Shown one piece after another: positions 31,212 through 40,205 of a stretch of DNA of 41,284 bases. The notes beneath the pieces are model-generated. The model was not told the DNA's origin. It did not search any database and saw only the letters and a list, made by a program, of their open reading frames with translations. Source of the DNA: Acetobacterium bakii (lineage in GTDB: Bacteria; Bacillota; Clostridia; Eubacteriales; Eubacteriaceae); contig NZ_LGYO01000051.1 of the NCBI RefSeq assembly GCF_001263355.1, positions 9,725 through 51,008 of the forward strand, written 5' to 3'. Each line of letters begins with the position of its first letter. Positions within the stretch are counted from its first letter, which is position 1. Both the position numbers and the translations under genes were made by a program.

Positions 31212-34200
31212 TAATTTGCCCAATTCCTTTCAGTAAAATATTCGTTTGAAATGCAAGCGCCCACATATTTAACCTGAGGGGCTGTAAATTGTATATTATT
31301 GGTACTTAAACCATTTTTAATTAAAGGTAAAATTTCTCTAACAAAAAATGGTTCGTTATCCAGAAGCCGCTCATTTGTCAACACGCGTCCATCAATCTGG
31401 TGTTTAAGCGATACTAACACATTATATAAAACTGAATCAGTTGCGAGTGGTGGCGGTGCGTCTCTTAAGCGCTTATGAGTACGCATAAATTTGGGGTCAT
31501 TTTCGTATTTTTTTGTGAGCATTTGATCTTCACGGTTTTTCTTTTCTGCTGCCTGGCGTATGCGATCCAGCTCTGCAATATATGCTTTCATTTCTGCCCC
31601 TGTTAATTCTTCAATATGCTTTTTCTTTAACAGACGCTGTAGTTCTTCCATTAAAGTAACATATACCGGATCTTTGGGATCAAGATTCCCTTGCATTTCT
31701 CTCCGAACTCTTTCAAGGCTATCTCTGAATTTATCTGCAATAATCAGTTCATCCTCTGAAATCTTCTTAAACTGGAAGTCAATCTCATCCAATGCATGAT
31801 TCAAAACAGCACTCATATCCTCTGCATTCTGAATATTTTCCTTAAGATTAATAAGATTAATGCGATTATTAACCTCATTGTAGAGGGCGCTAATATTCAC
31901 CAATTCGAATTTATCAGACAATTCCTCATAGCCGAAGAGTTTAGCAATATTGTACAACTCCTTATATAATTCCAGTGCATGTCGTAATTCAATTAAAACC
32001 GTCTTATCTTTAATTGCACTTATTTGTTTAGAAAACTCCTCAGCATTCGTTGTATCATAGAAAAATAGCTTGTCTTTAATCAACTGTAAATCATTGTGAA
32101 TTTCTTCGGTTGTTTTGAAAATATTGTCATACTGTTTAAATTCATCACCCAATTCAGCCTGTAGTTCATCGAAATATGCCTTATTGGTCTTGTCAAATTC
32201 TACACGAATATCTGCAAAATCGACAACATAACCATAGCGCAACTTCTGATAAGGACGATTTACACGGGTCAACGCCTGCAACAAAGAGTGATCTCTAATA
32301 ATACGACCAAGATACAATTTCTTCAAGCGTGGCGCATCAAACCCAGTCAGTAACATATTATAGACAATCAAAAAATCAATCTGACCTTTTTTAAAAGCAT
32401 TACGATTTTGTCTCCGCAACTCTGTATTGTCTTCATCGTGAAGAATAAGGGCTGTACTAAACACCGAATCCTTCATAGCTTTGAAAATTGCCCGAGCCTG
32501 CTCCGAGGAATCGCAAACAATCATACCACCAATCGTCTCATCATTCATTATAATTCTGCTAGTTTTGAAATCATTGATAATATAATCCACCAGTGCTGTC
32601 ACATATTTAGGATGAGCATATAACTCTTTCTTCGAAATAGCGCCTTTATGCATTTCAATCTCATTCAATGATGATTGTAATTTCATTCTGTATTTTGTTG
32701 CGATCCCCTCGCGTATGAGCTTGAGCGTATAGCCATCTGCAATGGATTGATTATAATAATACTTGTGAATATACCCACCAAACACGTCTTTGGTATTGTA
32801 GCCATCCCCAATTAACGGTGTTCCCGTCAAAGCAATCAGCACGGCATTTTTATCGGAGTTTATTAGATTTGCCAGAAACGAACCCGTTGGTTTATAACTG
32901 CGATGCGCTTCATCAAGAAAATAAATACGCTGTACTGTGATATTATAGTCTGCCGCTCGGGCTACAGATTCTTCTGAAAATTTTTGTATATTCAATACTG
33001 TTATCGTATCAAGGCCTGTATTATTCGTTGTCCCTGTTGTTTTAATATTGGCAACGAAATCGTCTTTTGAGTTTACCTCTTCCACATATAACCCACGTGC
33101 ACGGAATTCATCCGCAGCCTGGGTAAGCAGGTCGAGTCGGTCTACTACAAAATAAAATTTTGCAATAACACCTTGTCTCCTATAATAGTCTTTTAAATAG
33201 TGAACATTATAATAAGCCAAAGCTGTCTTACCGCTACCCTGAGTATGCCAAATTATACCGTTTTTTGACCCAGCACTTAACTTTTGTTCAATGGCCTTTG
33301 TTGCAAAAAACTGTGGATAGCGCATCAGGTGTTTTTCGATTTTCGTGATCCCGTCATCATTGGTCTTTTCCACATATGCTATGGCATAATTTAGAAAATC
33401 AAAAAAACGCTCCCGTGAAAACAATGAAGTGATGATTCTATTCGTTGGCGTTATTGGAGCGAGATTCGTCTGGTATTCTGGCATACTTTTGATTGATACA
33501 AGATTCGTATCTTTTAATATAAAATTTTCAGATTGGGTGTCAATGGGCTTTAAACTATTAACTATACTTGTGTCTTCTTCTCTAAAATGACTGAAGAATA
33601 ACTTTTCATAGCTACTGGCGGCATAAAAAGCGCCCTCTAATGGCACAATCTCATTGTCATCGTATTCGCTATTATTGGAAAAAACCATTAATTGCGTAAT
33701 ATTAGCAAAACGTTTGAATTTTTTGTTTCTAAACCGTTTGTTCATCCTGGTATATTCCGCCTGGATGCCATCTTTATTATTTGGTTTCTTAACTTCCAAA
33801 AAAGCAAGTGGTAAACCATTTATTAATACCGTAATGTCAGGTCGAAATTCATCATTCCCATTTTTACAAGTCAGTTCCGTGACAACCTGAAAAGTATTTT
33901 TAACACGACAGTCAGAATTAAATTCAACCAACTTTAAACCATTATAACCTGTGAGCAGGATATTATAAAAACCTCTGCCAAGATCATCAGCATTCAATAC
34001 AATTTTTATTTCATCAATTATTTTTTGTGTTTCTGTGATAGATAGGTTCTTACCATTAATTCTGTTTAGTGACTCGCAAAAAGTATCAACAAAGATATTT
34101 GTATCTTCATCAAATTTTTCCTGACAGTTCTTTAGGGAAATATAATCATAACCGAGCCGAGTAAAATGAACCAACGCTGGTATTTTCACTCTTGAATTTT

Positions 34201-34222
34201 CATTATGTATGTAACTCATCAT
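31211..34222 (-). CDS. hsdR: Type I restriction endonuclease/translocase HsdR
   Basis: 1003 aa. N-terminal PD-(D/E)XK nuclease with RPDITVLINGLPLAFLEVKK (about 130-150), carrying the D, E and K residues. Two RecA-like SF2 helicase domains follow: Walker A TQGSGKTALAYYN (about 330), Walker B DEAHRS, a TGTPL motif III and LLTGFDAPRL late motif. The C-terminal 250 residues are the helical HsdM/HsdS-binding part. It uses ATP to pull DNA and cuts when translocation stalls. Ribosome site GGAG; the second Met is an alternative start. First gene of the operon hsdR-hsdM-hsdS, with two unknown genes behind it. Confidence 0.93.
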   Translation of the reverse strand: MMSYIHNENSRVKIPALVHFTRLGYDYISLKNCQEKFDEDTNIFVDTFCESLNRINGKNLSITETQKIIDEIKIVLNADDLGRGFYNILLTGYNGLKLVEFNSDCRVKNTFQVVTELTCKNGNDEFRPDITVLINGLPLAFLEVKKPNNKDGIQAEYTRMNKRFRNKKFKRFANITQLMVFSNNSEYDDNEIVPLEGAFYAASSYEKLFFSHFREEDTSIVNSLKPIDTQSENFILKDTNLVSIKSMPEYQTNLAPITPTNRIITSLFSRERFFDFLNYAIAYVEKTNDDGITKIEKHLMRYPQFFATKAIEQKLSAGSKNGIIWHTQGSGKTALAYYNVHYLKDYYRRQGVIAKFYFVVDRLDLLTQAADEFRARGLYVEEVNSKDDFVANIKTTGTTNNTGLDTITVLNIQKFSEESVARAADYNITVQRIYFLDEAHRSYKPTGSFLANLINSDKNAVLIALTGTPLIGDGYNTKDVFGGYIHKYYYNQSIADGYTLKLIREGIATKYRMKLQSSLNEIEMHKGAISKKELYAHPKYVTALVDYIINDFKTSRIIMNDETIGGMIVCDSSEQARAIFKAMKDSVFSTALILHDEDNTELRRQNRNAFKKGQIDFLIVYNMLLTGFDAPRLKKLYLGRIIRDHSLLQALTRVNRPYQKLRYGYVVDFADIRVEFDKTNKAYFDELQAELGDEFKQYDNIFKTTEEIHNDLQLIKDKLFFYDTTNAEEFSKQISAIKDKTVLIELRHALELYKELYNIAKLFGYEELSDKFELVNISALYNEVNNRINLINLKENIQNAEDMSAVLNHALDEIDFQFKKISEDELIIADKFRDSLERVRREMQGNLDPKDPVYVTLMEELQRLLKKKHIEELTGAEMKAYIAELDRIRQAAEKKNREDQMLTKKYENDPKFMRTHKRLRDAPPPLATDSVLYNVLVSLKHQIDGRVLTNERLLDNEPFFVREILPLIKNGLSTNNIQFTAPQVKYVGACISNEYFTERNWAN

Positions 34223-34615
34223 TAAAATGCTCCATTTCCAGGATTTTTATATTGCAGCAAACAAGGGTACATTTCTATAACTGAACAACGTAATTGTGAT
34301 TAAATTTTTGTCTTTTATGAATGCGGTGTTTTTCACACTAACCTAACAGCTAATATTTGCAATTGTCTTAACTTTAATTTATTTTGTCGTATCTTTAATT
34401 ATACTCTTCTGGTTAGTATATGGCTATAGTAAAGAATTCTTTCATAACTATGTCTAACCCCGCATTTTTCGGCTGGTTACTGCAGTTCTACAGGTTATAG
34501 TTGACTGAGGCCGACTGCGATAAAACATGCGGTTTGGAACGGTGTCCAACCACCATCTAAAACTAAACAATGTTTCGGTAAGTCTATTCATAGGTTTCAA
34601 AAGAAACACAAAAAA
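34223..34615. other. Intergenic region between KAP gene end and hsdR
   Basis: 393 bp without a gene. It must hold the hsdR promoter; a TATAAA box is visible on the minus strand about 35 bp before hsdR, without a convincing -35. GGTTTGGAACGGTGTCCAACC (about 34530-34550) can form a short hairpin. No copy of the structured repeat family is present here. Confidence 0.5.
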
Positions 34616-35953
34616 TCAAATCGAAAAATCATAGGTCTTAATAAGTGTAATTATATCAACATTGGATATGTCCTTTAGACTCGTAACCTCCATCTGATGA
34701 GTTTCATTATCAACTTGATTCTCAACATCAATATGATCTTGGAATTTAAATGAAAAATATACCGTAATTTCTTTAATATCTTGTATTATTTCATGAATAT
34801 CTTCAAAAGAATTTAACGCGATAGTACCATTTGATTGCGTGGAAATACCATATGAAATGAAAGTGATATTTTTATCCGCTCGTAACTGTAATACTATTCT
34901 TTTTATGCTTAAATATTTTTCGTAGTCTGCAAGTTTTAGAATCTCCATGTTAAAATACAATCTATTCGTTCTCGATTCCAGTTTGCATTTTTTAAAATTT
35001 TCATTTGAATTTATACGATTTGCTAGACTTCTTAACTTTCGATAATTTAAAGTTCTAAATAAAGCCGCAATTTCTTTTCTACCGAAAAACAAAAGATCTT
35101 CCTCAGTAAATGGCCCAATGTCATTAAAAAATAAATTAAGATACTCAAGATGAGAGAAACCATTTGGCAATTCGAACTCATAATCGAATATTTTATCAAA
35201 ATATTGTTCCGTATTATATTCGGTACCATAATAATGCTTTAATTGATGGGCAAATTCGATTTTATTAATACAGATTAAAAAGTTAACATTTTTGTTAATT
35301 TTTTCAATTTCCCTATTTATGTATATGACTTTCTTTATTATTTCAATTGCAAATTTTGGTTCACAGCGATCCAACTCATCGATGATAATCAAATACTTTT
35401 CGGGTTTTTCAACAGTACTGGTTGCATCTACATTTTCTGGAAACATCATTTTAATCAGAATTTCATAAAACTCTTTTTCTTCGATAAATTTGTTTATGAT
35501 TTCGTTATTAAGTATTTCAAATGTACAGCTATTTTTAAACTCGTCAATTAATTCCTTACCTGCACCAATGCCGCCACGCAGCGTTTCACCCATTGGAATT
35601 GCTTGCAATAATATTTTCCAGGTTTTTTCGAATGCTTTCTTTCTGTTTTTTACTAAAAATTCATAAAAAGAATCATCTCCGTAATATTTCGTTTTTAAAT
35701 CATCATATATTCCTTCAAGGAAAATAGCATTAATGTCACGGTTTCCTTGATGTTTCCAGGCATCAAAATTTATGATATTAAGACCACTATCGGCATTGTT
35801 CATTTCAATCATTTTATTAACGAAAAATGTTTTGCCGCTACCCCAGTCACCATTTAAAGAACATATCTTGTTATTTTCAATACAGTTATATTCATAAATT
35901 ACTTCGAGAAATTTTTCGCGTTGACTAAAAAGCTCTGTCAATTCGGTTTTCAT
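34616..35953 (-). CDS. KAP-family P-loop NTPase
   Basis: 445 aa. Walker A GDWGSGKT (35-42) and Walker B YLIIIDELDRCEPKFAIEII (about 188-207) with the DELDR signature of KAP NTPases (STAND/AAA-related). The rest is helical, and a short beta-rich, acidic C-terminal extension follows. I see no transmembrane insertion between the Walker motifs, unlike the eukaryotic Kidins220 type. KAP proteins are recurrent in bacterial defence islands, often with an effector domain; here the effector is not obvious. Start supported by GGGTGGTG. Its own transcription unit, between the R-M operon and repeat E. Confidence 0.88.
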   Translation of the reverse strand: MKTELTELFSQREKFLEVIYEYNCIENNKICSLNGDWGSGKTFFVNKMIEMNNADSGLNIINFDAWKHQGNRDINAIFLEGIYDDLKTKYYGDDSFYEFLVKNRKKAFEKTWKILLQAIPMGETLRGGIGAGKELIDEFKNSCTFEILNNEIINKFIEEKEFYEILIKMMFPENVDATSTVEKPEKYLIIIDELDRCEPKFAIEIIKKVIYINREIEKINKNVNFLICINKIEFAHQLKHYYGTEYNTEQYFDKIFDYEFELPNGFSHLEYLNLFFNDIGPFTEEDLLFFGRKEIAALFRTLNYRKLRSLANRINSNENFKKCKLESRTNRLYFNMEILKLADYEKYLSIKRIVLQLRADKNITFISYGISTQSNGTIALNSFEDIHEIIQDIKEITVYFSFKFQDHIDVENQVDNETHQMEVTSLKDISNVDIITLIKTYDFSI

Positions 35954-36069
35954 TTACGCACCACCCATTTCTTTGTTACATTTAGTATACGCTTTCACAT
36001 TGGTTGCTACAACTTGTAAAATAAATTAAATGAAGTAGAGACCACGACAAAAGCAGAATAACGTACCGA

Positions 36070-36255
36070 TAAACGGAGTCGAACCCAAAACGCTGATAAG
36101 CTGCTCGCTCTGGCCGGCAGGCTAGGAAGTAGGCGCGAAGAGGAGCGTTTAGTTAGCGTTTAGGCGCAGCGATAGCAGAGACCATGGCGCAGGTTCGACG
36201 GCAGTGAAGGCCAAGACGAACAAAGCCCCGGGCGATAGCCGGGGGCGTAGGAAGA
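36070..36255 (+). repeat. Structured dispersed repeat, copy E (5'-truncated, diverged)
   Basis: It keeps a diverged core (GCTGCTCGCTCTGGCC, about 36100-36125), the GGTTCGACGGCAGTGAAGGC segment and the end hairpin GCCCCGGGC-GATA-GCCGGGGGC. The end hairpin changes T-A to C-G relative to copies C and F, so pairing is kept. The G-tract half is missing. The GGAGTCGAACCC near its start mimics a tRNA T arm but belongs to the repeat. Confidence 0.7.
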
Positions 36256-36577
36256 AACAAACCATTTTGGCAAACGGTGACGGTACCTAATTTGTCATAG
36301 TAGGCTTAAGCCAGCAGAGCACCAGCTATAAAATTAGCGCCCATAGTCCACACCGAATACAGTATAGATTTTTAGCATGTTGCCAAAATTATCATTCTTT
36401 TAGTTCTCATAGATAAGTACTCCTTAATTTTCACTCCTGATATTTCAAGAATATCATGTGTTAAACCAATGATGAAAAAAACTATGAGCCCCAAAATTAA
36501 GGCTGATGCATTTACTGCCAACTCCTCTGCAGGCTTAAACCTACTAAAAGTTATGCCAGTAACTCTAAAATTTAAGG
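36256..36577. other. Intergenic region after the UDG-like gene
   Basis: 322 bp between repeat E and the stop of the gene at 36578. No open frame with a ribosome site and no clear hairpin terminator; the nearest terminator-like structure is the end hairpin of repeat E. Confidence 0.45.
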
Positions 36578-37288
36578 TTATGCGATTGTTATTCGTTTCT
36601 TGATTATTTTTTTAAACAATTCCCGTCCATGGTTACCATTATCTCTATTCCACCAGGCACAGGTAGGATGAGCACAGGCATCAATATCCAACTCTTTTAA
36701 TTCATCCGGTTCATTGGCTTTAAAAGCCCGATATGATTTTTTAGATAAAAAGATGATCGTCTCAGGTTTAAGCACATTTACAACTCGACTCAAATTTGCA
36801 GCCGCAAACTGATTATCTTCAATAGTTGATTCGATACTTTTACCGGTTCTGACGGCAGGTTTTTGGTAATAGTTCATCGAAGCAAAATAGGTATACGCAT
36901 CCCATGGGTTCCCAATTTGCGGAAAAATATCAAGAAAGACTATTGCCGGCTTGATATACATATTATAATGTGCTCTTGGTATTGAATCACCGTTCTTTTT
37001 ACCGCTCAATGCAGAACTTATAATTTTACGGTTCTGACACCAATCAATACAATTTTCATCAGGCAGTTTTTCTTTATCTCCGGAATTAGTTGTATACCAT
37101 TCGGTGCTTTTTATCAATTGAATCTCATCAGGTTCCAGTTCAGATTCTTTGATATAATTCGATTCACCGCATAACAATATTTTCGTCTTGTCATAGTTTT
37201 TCCCCACGTAAGGCAAGTATTCGGGATGAAAGCGACCGTAAAATTCGATTTTCTTAAATTCATTATCATAATCATAAATTGTATCCAT
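36578..37288 (-). CDS. Uracil-DNA-glycosylase-fold-like protein, unknown function
   Basis: 236 aa from the ATG at 37288 (TAGGAGGATTTGCC upstream; the in-frame extension to 37330 is not needed). Motif-like positions: KILLCGESNYIKE (36-48), where UDG-superfamily proteins carry the G-x-x-P/G-E-S motif A; a middle VVNVLKPETIIFLSKKSYRA strand-helix; and near the end AHPTCAWWNRDNGNHGREL, with the HP- motif B position. This gives a superfamily guess, not an enzyme activity; the catalytic Asp/Asn of true UDGs is not evident. In an island of DNA-targeting genes a role in sensing or removing modified bases is conceivable. Confidence 0.6.
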   Translation of the reverse strand: MDTIYDYDNEFKKIEFYGRFHPEYLPYVGKNYDKTKILLCGESNYIKESELEPDEIQLIKSTEWYTTNSGDKEKLPDENCIDWCQNRKIISSALSGKKNGDSIPRAHYNMYIKPAIVFLDIFPQIGNPWDAYTYFASMNYYQKPAVRTGKSIESTIEDNQFAAANLSRVVNVLKPETIIFLSKKSYRAFKANEPDELKELDIDACAHPTCAWWNRDNGNHGRELFKKIIKKRITIA

Positions 37289-37518
37289 GGCAAATCCTCC
37301 TAGAAATTTTTGACTCTGTTTTTTTATCATTTGCTGTTCTAATAATAGAAACGTTTAGCACACTAAATTTTGTCGCAAACAAGAATATAATTTTCAATTT
37401 TTATCACTGTAGTATCGAAAACAATCTTCTATTGAAACATCCTATAAGAACGCTCTAAATTAAACGTAGCCTAAAAGAAAAATATTCGCCAGGAAATAAT
37501 CCTGGGGCATGGTTGATA

Positions 37519-37875
37519 TCATTCGAATTTACTGGCGACATCCTCGATACTGACCAAATTACCATGTCCCAGCGTCGCATAATACTTCACATGCCCTTTT
37601 ACAGCTGACAGCGCTTTTGTCAGGGATTCCTGGCCGAAGTCATTCAAAATATTTTCCAGATAGTATTCTGTTGCAAAGGTATTTATCGTTCGATGATATT
37701 CTTTCCCTCTGAGCATCTCTAAAAGAACAGTAATATAATCATTGGCGGAGCCAATACCCATCCCGGTAAGTGAAGAGATTTCCGTTTTTCCTTCACTGCG
37801 AGAGAATTTACCAGAATATACTTCTTTTGCCACTTCATATGAACACTTTACCATTTCATTTGTAATTTTCGCCAA
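37519..37875 (-). CDS. Stand-alone N-terminal domain of McrA-like HNH nucleases
   Basis: 118 aa, TTG start (GGAGGTG 9 bp upstream, then TTGGCGAAAATT). The sequence KITNEMVKCSYEVAKEVYSG, then MGIGSANDYITVLLEMLRG, RTINTFATEYYLENI and HVKYYATLGHGNLVSIE follows a pattern I associate with the N-terminal domain of certain HNH endonucleases. Those proteins continue into the HNH core; here the frame simply stops, and no HNH-like sequence appears in other frames before 37331. So it is either a free-standing recognition domain or a truncated gene. A 48-bp near-perfect palindrome and repeat F lie immediately upstream. Confidence 0.65.
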   Translation of the reverse strand: MAKITNEMVKCSYEVAKEVYSGKFSRSEGKTEISSLTGMGIGSANDYITVLLEMLRGKEYHRTINTFATEYYLENILNDFGQESLTKALSAVKGHVKYYATLGHGNLVSIEDVASKFE

Positions 37876-37930
37876 CTTACTACACCTCCATAAAATTTAA
37901 AACCACTTTCTTTTAATTATACAACAAAAA

Positions 37931-37978
37931 AAAGTGCAGTCGGTTATGATTTTTCAAAATCATAGCCGACTGCACTTT
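37931..37978 (-). terminator. 48-bp near-perfect palindrome / terminator
   Basis: Arms of 23 bp (AAAGTGCAGTCGG...ATTTT and its complement) around a 2-bp centre, with a single T/G difference. On the minus strand it is followed by TTTTTTTTG, so it would end leftward transcripts passing through repeat F, such as from the GTPase gene. It could also extrude as a cruciform. Confidence 0.75.
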
Positions 37979-37982
37979 AACC

Positions 37983-38412
37983 GTAAGCAAACTTATATGG
38001 GGTGGGTGGGTGCGGTACACTGCCGTTTGTGCGAGCGGTTTTCGGGTAGGCTGTGAGGGGTTGTGTGGGCGTAGTCGGCAGAGCAACGCCGGCGGAGCCC
38101 ACGCTCCCCGTGGATTGCGTCGAACAAAAAAGTAATGGCGCCGCTCGCTCTGCCGTGCGCGGCAGGACGAAGGCGAAACATCAACCGTTGATTTAGTCTT
38201 GGGCCTAGCGACAGCGTAGACCAGGGCGCAGGACCTGTAGGCAGTAAAGGCCGGCACGAAAAAAGCCTCGGGCGTTAGCCGGAGGCGCGGGGAGAGGTCA
38301 AACGTATTGCGGCCACGGTGCCAAGACCTGTCAAACGTATTGCCATCAAAAAAAGCAAGCCCCGGGCAATTCTCTTTTTCTAAAATTGCCGGGGGCGGGG
38401 ACACAGCGTCTC
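37983..38412 (+). repeat. Structured dispersed repeat, copy F
   Basis: It begins GTAAGCAAACTTATATGGGG, then TGGGTGGGTG. First module as in copy C (core at 38140-38174; end hairpin GCCTCGGGC-GTTA-GCCGGAGGC). Then a second, shorter module: GTCAAACGTATTGCGGCCAC, GTGCCAAGACCTGTCAAACG and a long end hairpin GCCCCGGGCAATT / AATTGCCGGGGGC. Both end hairpins read as terminators on the minus strand, behind the GTPase gene (stop 38552). Confidence 0.88.
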
Positions 38413-38551
38413 CGCTTCCTCTCTATTCTTTTTTAAAAATAAGTTTCTTATAGTTTGGAAATTCAACAAAAAAACGCGGTTTTTTCGCTGATCCCAAACG
38501 TCCCCGTTGCATACATTCAGGGATTTTTGTTATTATTTAGAGCCTTTATCT

Positions 38552-39733
38552 TTAAGCTGTTTTTTTACTGTCCGTTACACCAAATACCGTCACTAACAAA
38601 TCTGTAATAAACTTTCCAATATCTTTAGTATTGCCACTCTTTGCAATCTTTTCTGTAATTAGCGTTACTTGTTCAATGAATTGTGATGATAATTTTACTT
38701 CCATCACTTTCTTTACCCAATCAATATCCGCCACGCTCTTTTCGCCAAGATACACTTTTTCAAACGCATAGATTGACCCTTCTCCGATGGCAGCTACAAT
38801 ACTACCTGCAATAATGGCATTTATCACACTCGCAGCTAAGTTTATTCCTGGAATAGCCTTCAGTGCACTTATCGCAGTCTTTGCAGCAATGCCCACGGTA
38901 CCAACTTCTATTATTGAATTAATGAACTGTTTGGAATCTTCACCTTTATTTATTTCATATAGCTTTGCAAGGGCATTAATTTGTCCTATTTCTATCGGCG
39001 TCAGGATTAACGCATCAGCAAAAGGAACGGGTATCGCACCTACAGTAACTGCTGCTGTCGTGGTTAAACCGACAATGCTCTGTGCAAAGGCTCTTTTCCG
39101 GTTAAGTATAAATGTGGATACATCCTTTTTACCAGCTTTGATTCCTTCTGGTATTAAATCGTTTGTAGCATCGATTAATTCAGTAATTCCTTCAGGGGCC
39201 GCAAAAGCTATATCATTGAGGACATATGGTGATGCAACAACAGGTATTATTTCAGCCAAATTCTTTGAATATCTTTTTTGTTCAGCAAAAGCATCCTTTA
39301 CCATTTTGATATTCATTTCTCTTTCAGGAACGGAGTAGGATTTGGTAATGACGACAACGACAGGAACTGACTTCCACATTGATGTTGCTCTTGAAAGGTT
39401 TTTAATTGTCTCAGGGAATAGCTTACTTGTTGTTCCTTCGACACAGAACCAAATCACATTGATTTGATTATCCTCATGTCCTTCTTTAGCACTGTCTTTT
39501 GACCATTTTTTCACCGCATTGATGGCTTTGTGTTCCTTAATAAATGATGGTTCGAAGCCAACAGTATCAATGATTCTAAAGGGTATCACTTTACTTTCAT
39601 GGATAGCTAGTTCCTCTGTGGTTCCTTTCGAACCCCTTCCTGTCGCTGCTTTTTCTTCACCGAGAACAGCATTAATCAAAGTTGATTTTCCTACTCCTGA
39701 ATTACCAATAACTAATATATTTCCTCTTTTCAT
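38552..39733 (-). CDS. Era/DUF697-type membrane-associated GTPase
   Basis: 393 aa. G1 GNSGVGKST (10-18), G2 Thr in KGTTEE, G3 DTVG (56-59) and a G4 strand VVVVITKS (a TKS variant of NKxD) make a TRAFAC-class GTPase domain to about 190. Residues about 215-340 have Ala/Ile-rich helices with IPVPFADALILTPIEIGQI, the hallmark of DUF697, a membrane-associating domain; the tail is helical. Such GTPases occur in bacterial stress and defence gene sets, but no specific system is evident. The ribosome site is GAAAGAGGAT. It is the only gene between repeats G and F. Confidence 0.87.
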   Translation of the reverse strand: MKRGNILVIGNSGVGKSTLINAVLGEEKAATGRGSKGTTEELAIHESKVIPFRIIDTVGFEPSFIKEHKAINAVKKWSKDSAKEGHEDNQINVIWFCVEGTTSKLFPETIKNLSRATSMWKSVPVVVVITKSYSVPEREMNIKMVKDAFAEQKRYSKNLAEIIPVVASPYVLNDIAFAAPEGITELIDATNDLIPEGIKAGKKDVSTFILNRKRAFAQSIVGLTTTAAVTVGAIPVPFADALILTPIEIGQINALAKLYEINKGEDSKQFINSIIEVGTVGIAAKTAISALKAIPGINLAASVINAIIAGSIVAAIGEGSIYAFEKVYLGEKSVADIDWVKKVMEVKLSSQFIEQVTLITEKIAKSGNTKDIGKFITDLLVTVFGVTDSKKTA

Positions 39734-39947
39734 GTTCTATCCTCTTTCCATATTTTTTCACATTTCTCTCTAATATAGAGCTTGTAAATTTTGCGTATTA
39801 CTTGAATGATAAATCCTTTATCATAGTTCTATCGTGAGTAGCATTTTATGGTTGTAAATCTTCAATGTTTCATATTGCTTTAATATTACTCCTAACCTTG
39901 GGGAAAAGCCATTGTTAATTGATTTTTTCAACACTTTTTCGCCAATA

Positions 39948-40173
39948 GTAGATTAAGCCCAGGATGCAGGACCTGTAAGCAGTAAAGGCAGGCACGAAAA
40001 AAGCCTCGGGCGTATAAACCCGAGACGTGGATAGAAGTCAAACGTATTGCTGGCACGGTGAGAATGGTGCGACCATGGTGCCAAGTCCGGTCAAACGTAT
40101 TGCCACCAAAAAAAGTAAGACCCGGCCATTCTCTTTTTCTAAAATTGCCGGGAGCATGGTCGCAGGATCTCCG
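39948..40173 (+). repeat. Structured dispersed repeat, copy G (3' half only)
   Basis: It starts within the GCCCAGGATGCAGGACCTGT segment, then has GCAGTAAAGGCAGGCACG, the end hairpin CCTCGGG-CGTATAAA-CCCGAGA (shifted pairing, sequence changed, stem kept) and the second module with GTCAAACGTATTGC repeats and GGCAATT-type end hairpin, as in copy F. The G-tract and core are missing. On the minus strand it lies just behind the lipoprotein nuclease gene (stop 40206). Confidence 0.8.
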
Positions 40174-40205
40174 TTTTTTAATTGATAGGCACTTCTGTTT
40201 TATCT

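Noticed and set aside
36070-36100. Possible tRNA T arm (GGAGTCGAACCC)
   Set aside because: No acceptor, D arm or anticodon stem can be drawn; the segment aligns with the TGGTTCGACGCAAC-type part of the repeat family.
13885-40173. Repeat family as group II introns
   Set aside because: The GTGCGAG start is suggestive in C and F, but no domain V (AGC triad stem with GNRA loop) and no reverse transcriptase are visible, and other copies lack the GTGCG.
13885-40173. Repeat family as CRISPR arrays
   Set aside because: Copies are hundreds of bases long, kilobases apart and separated by genes; no short regular repeats with spacers and no cas genes were seen.
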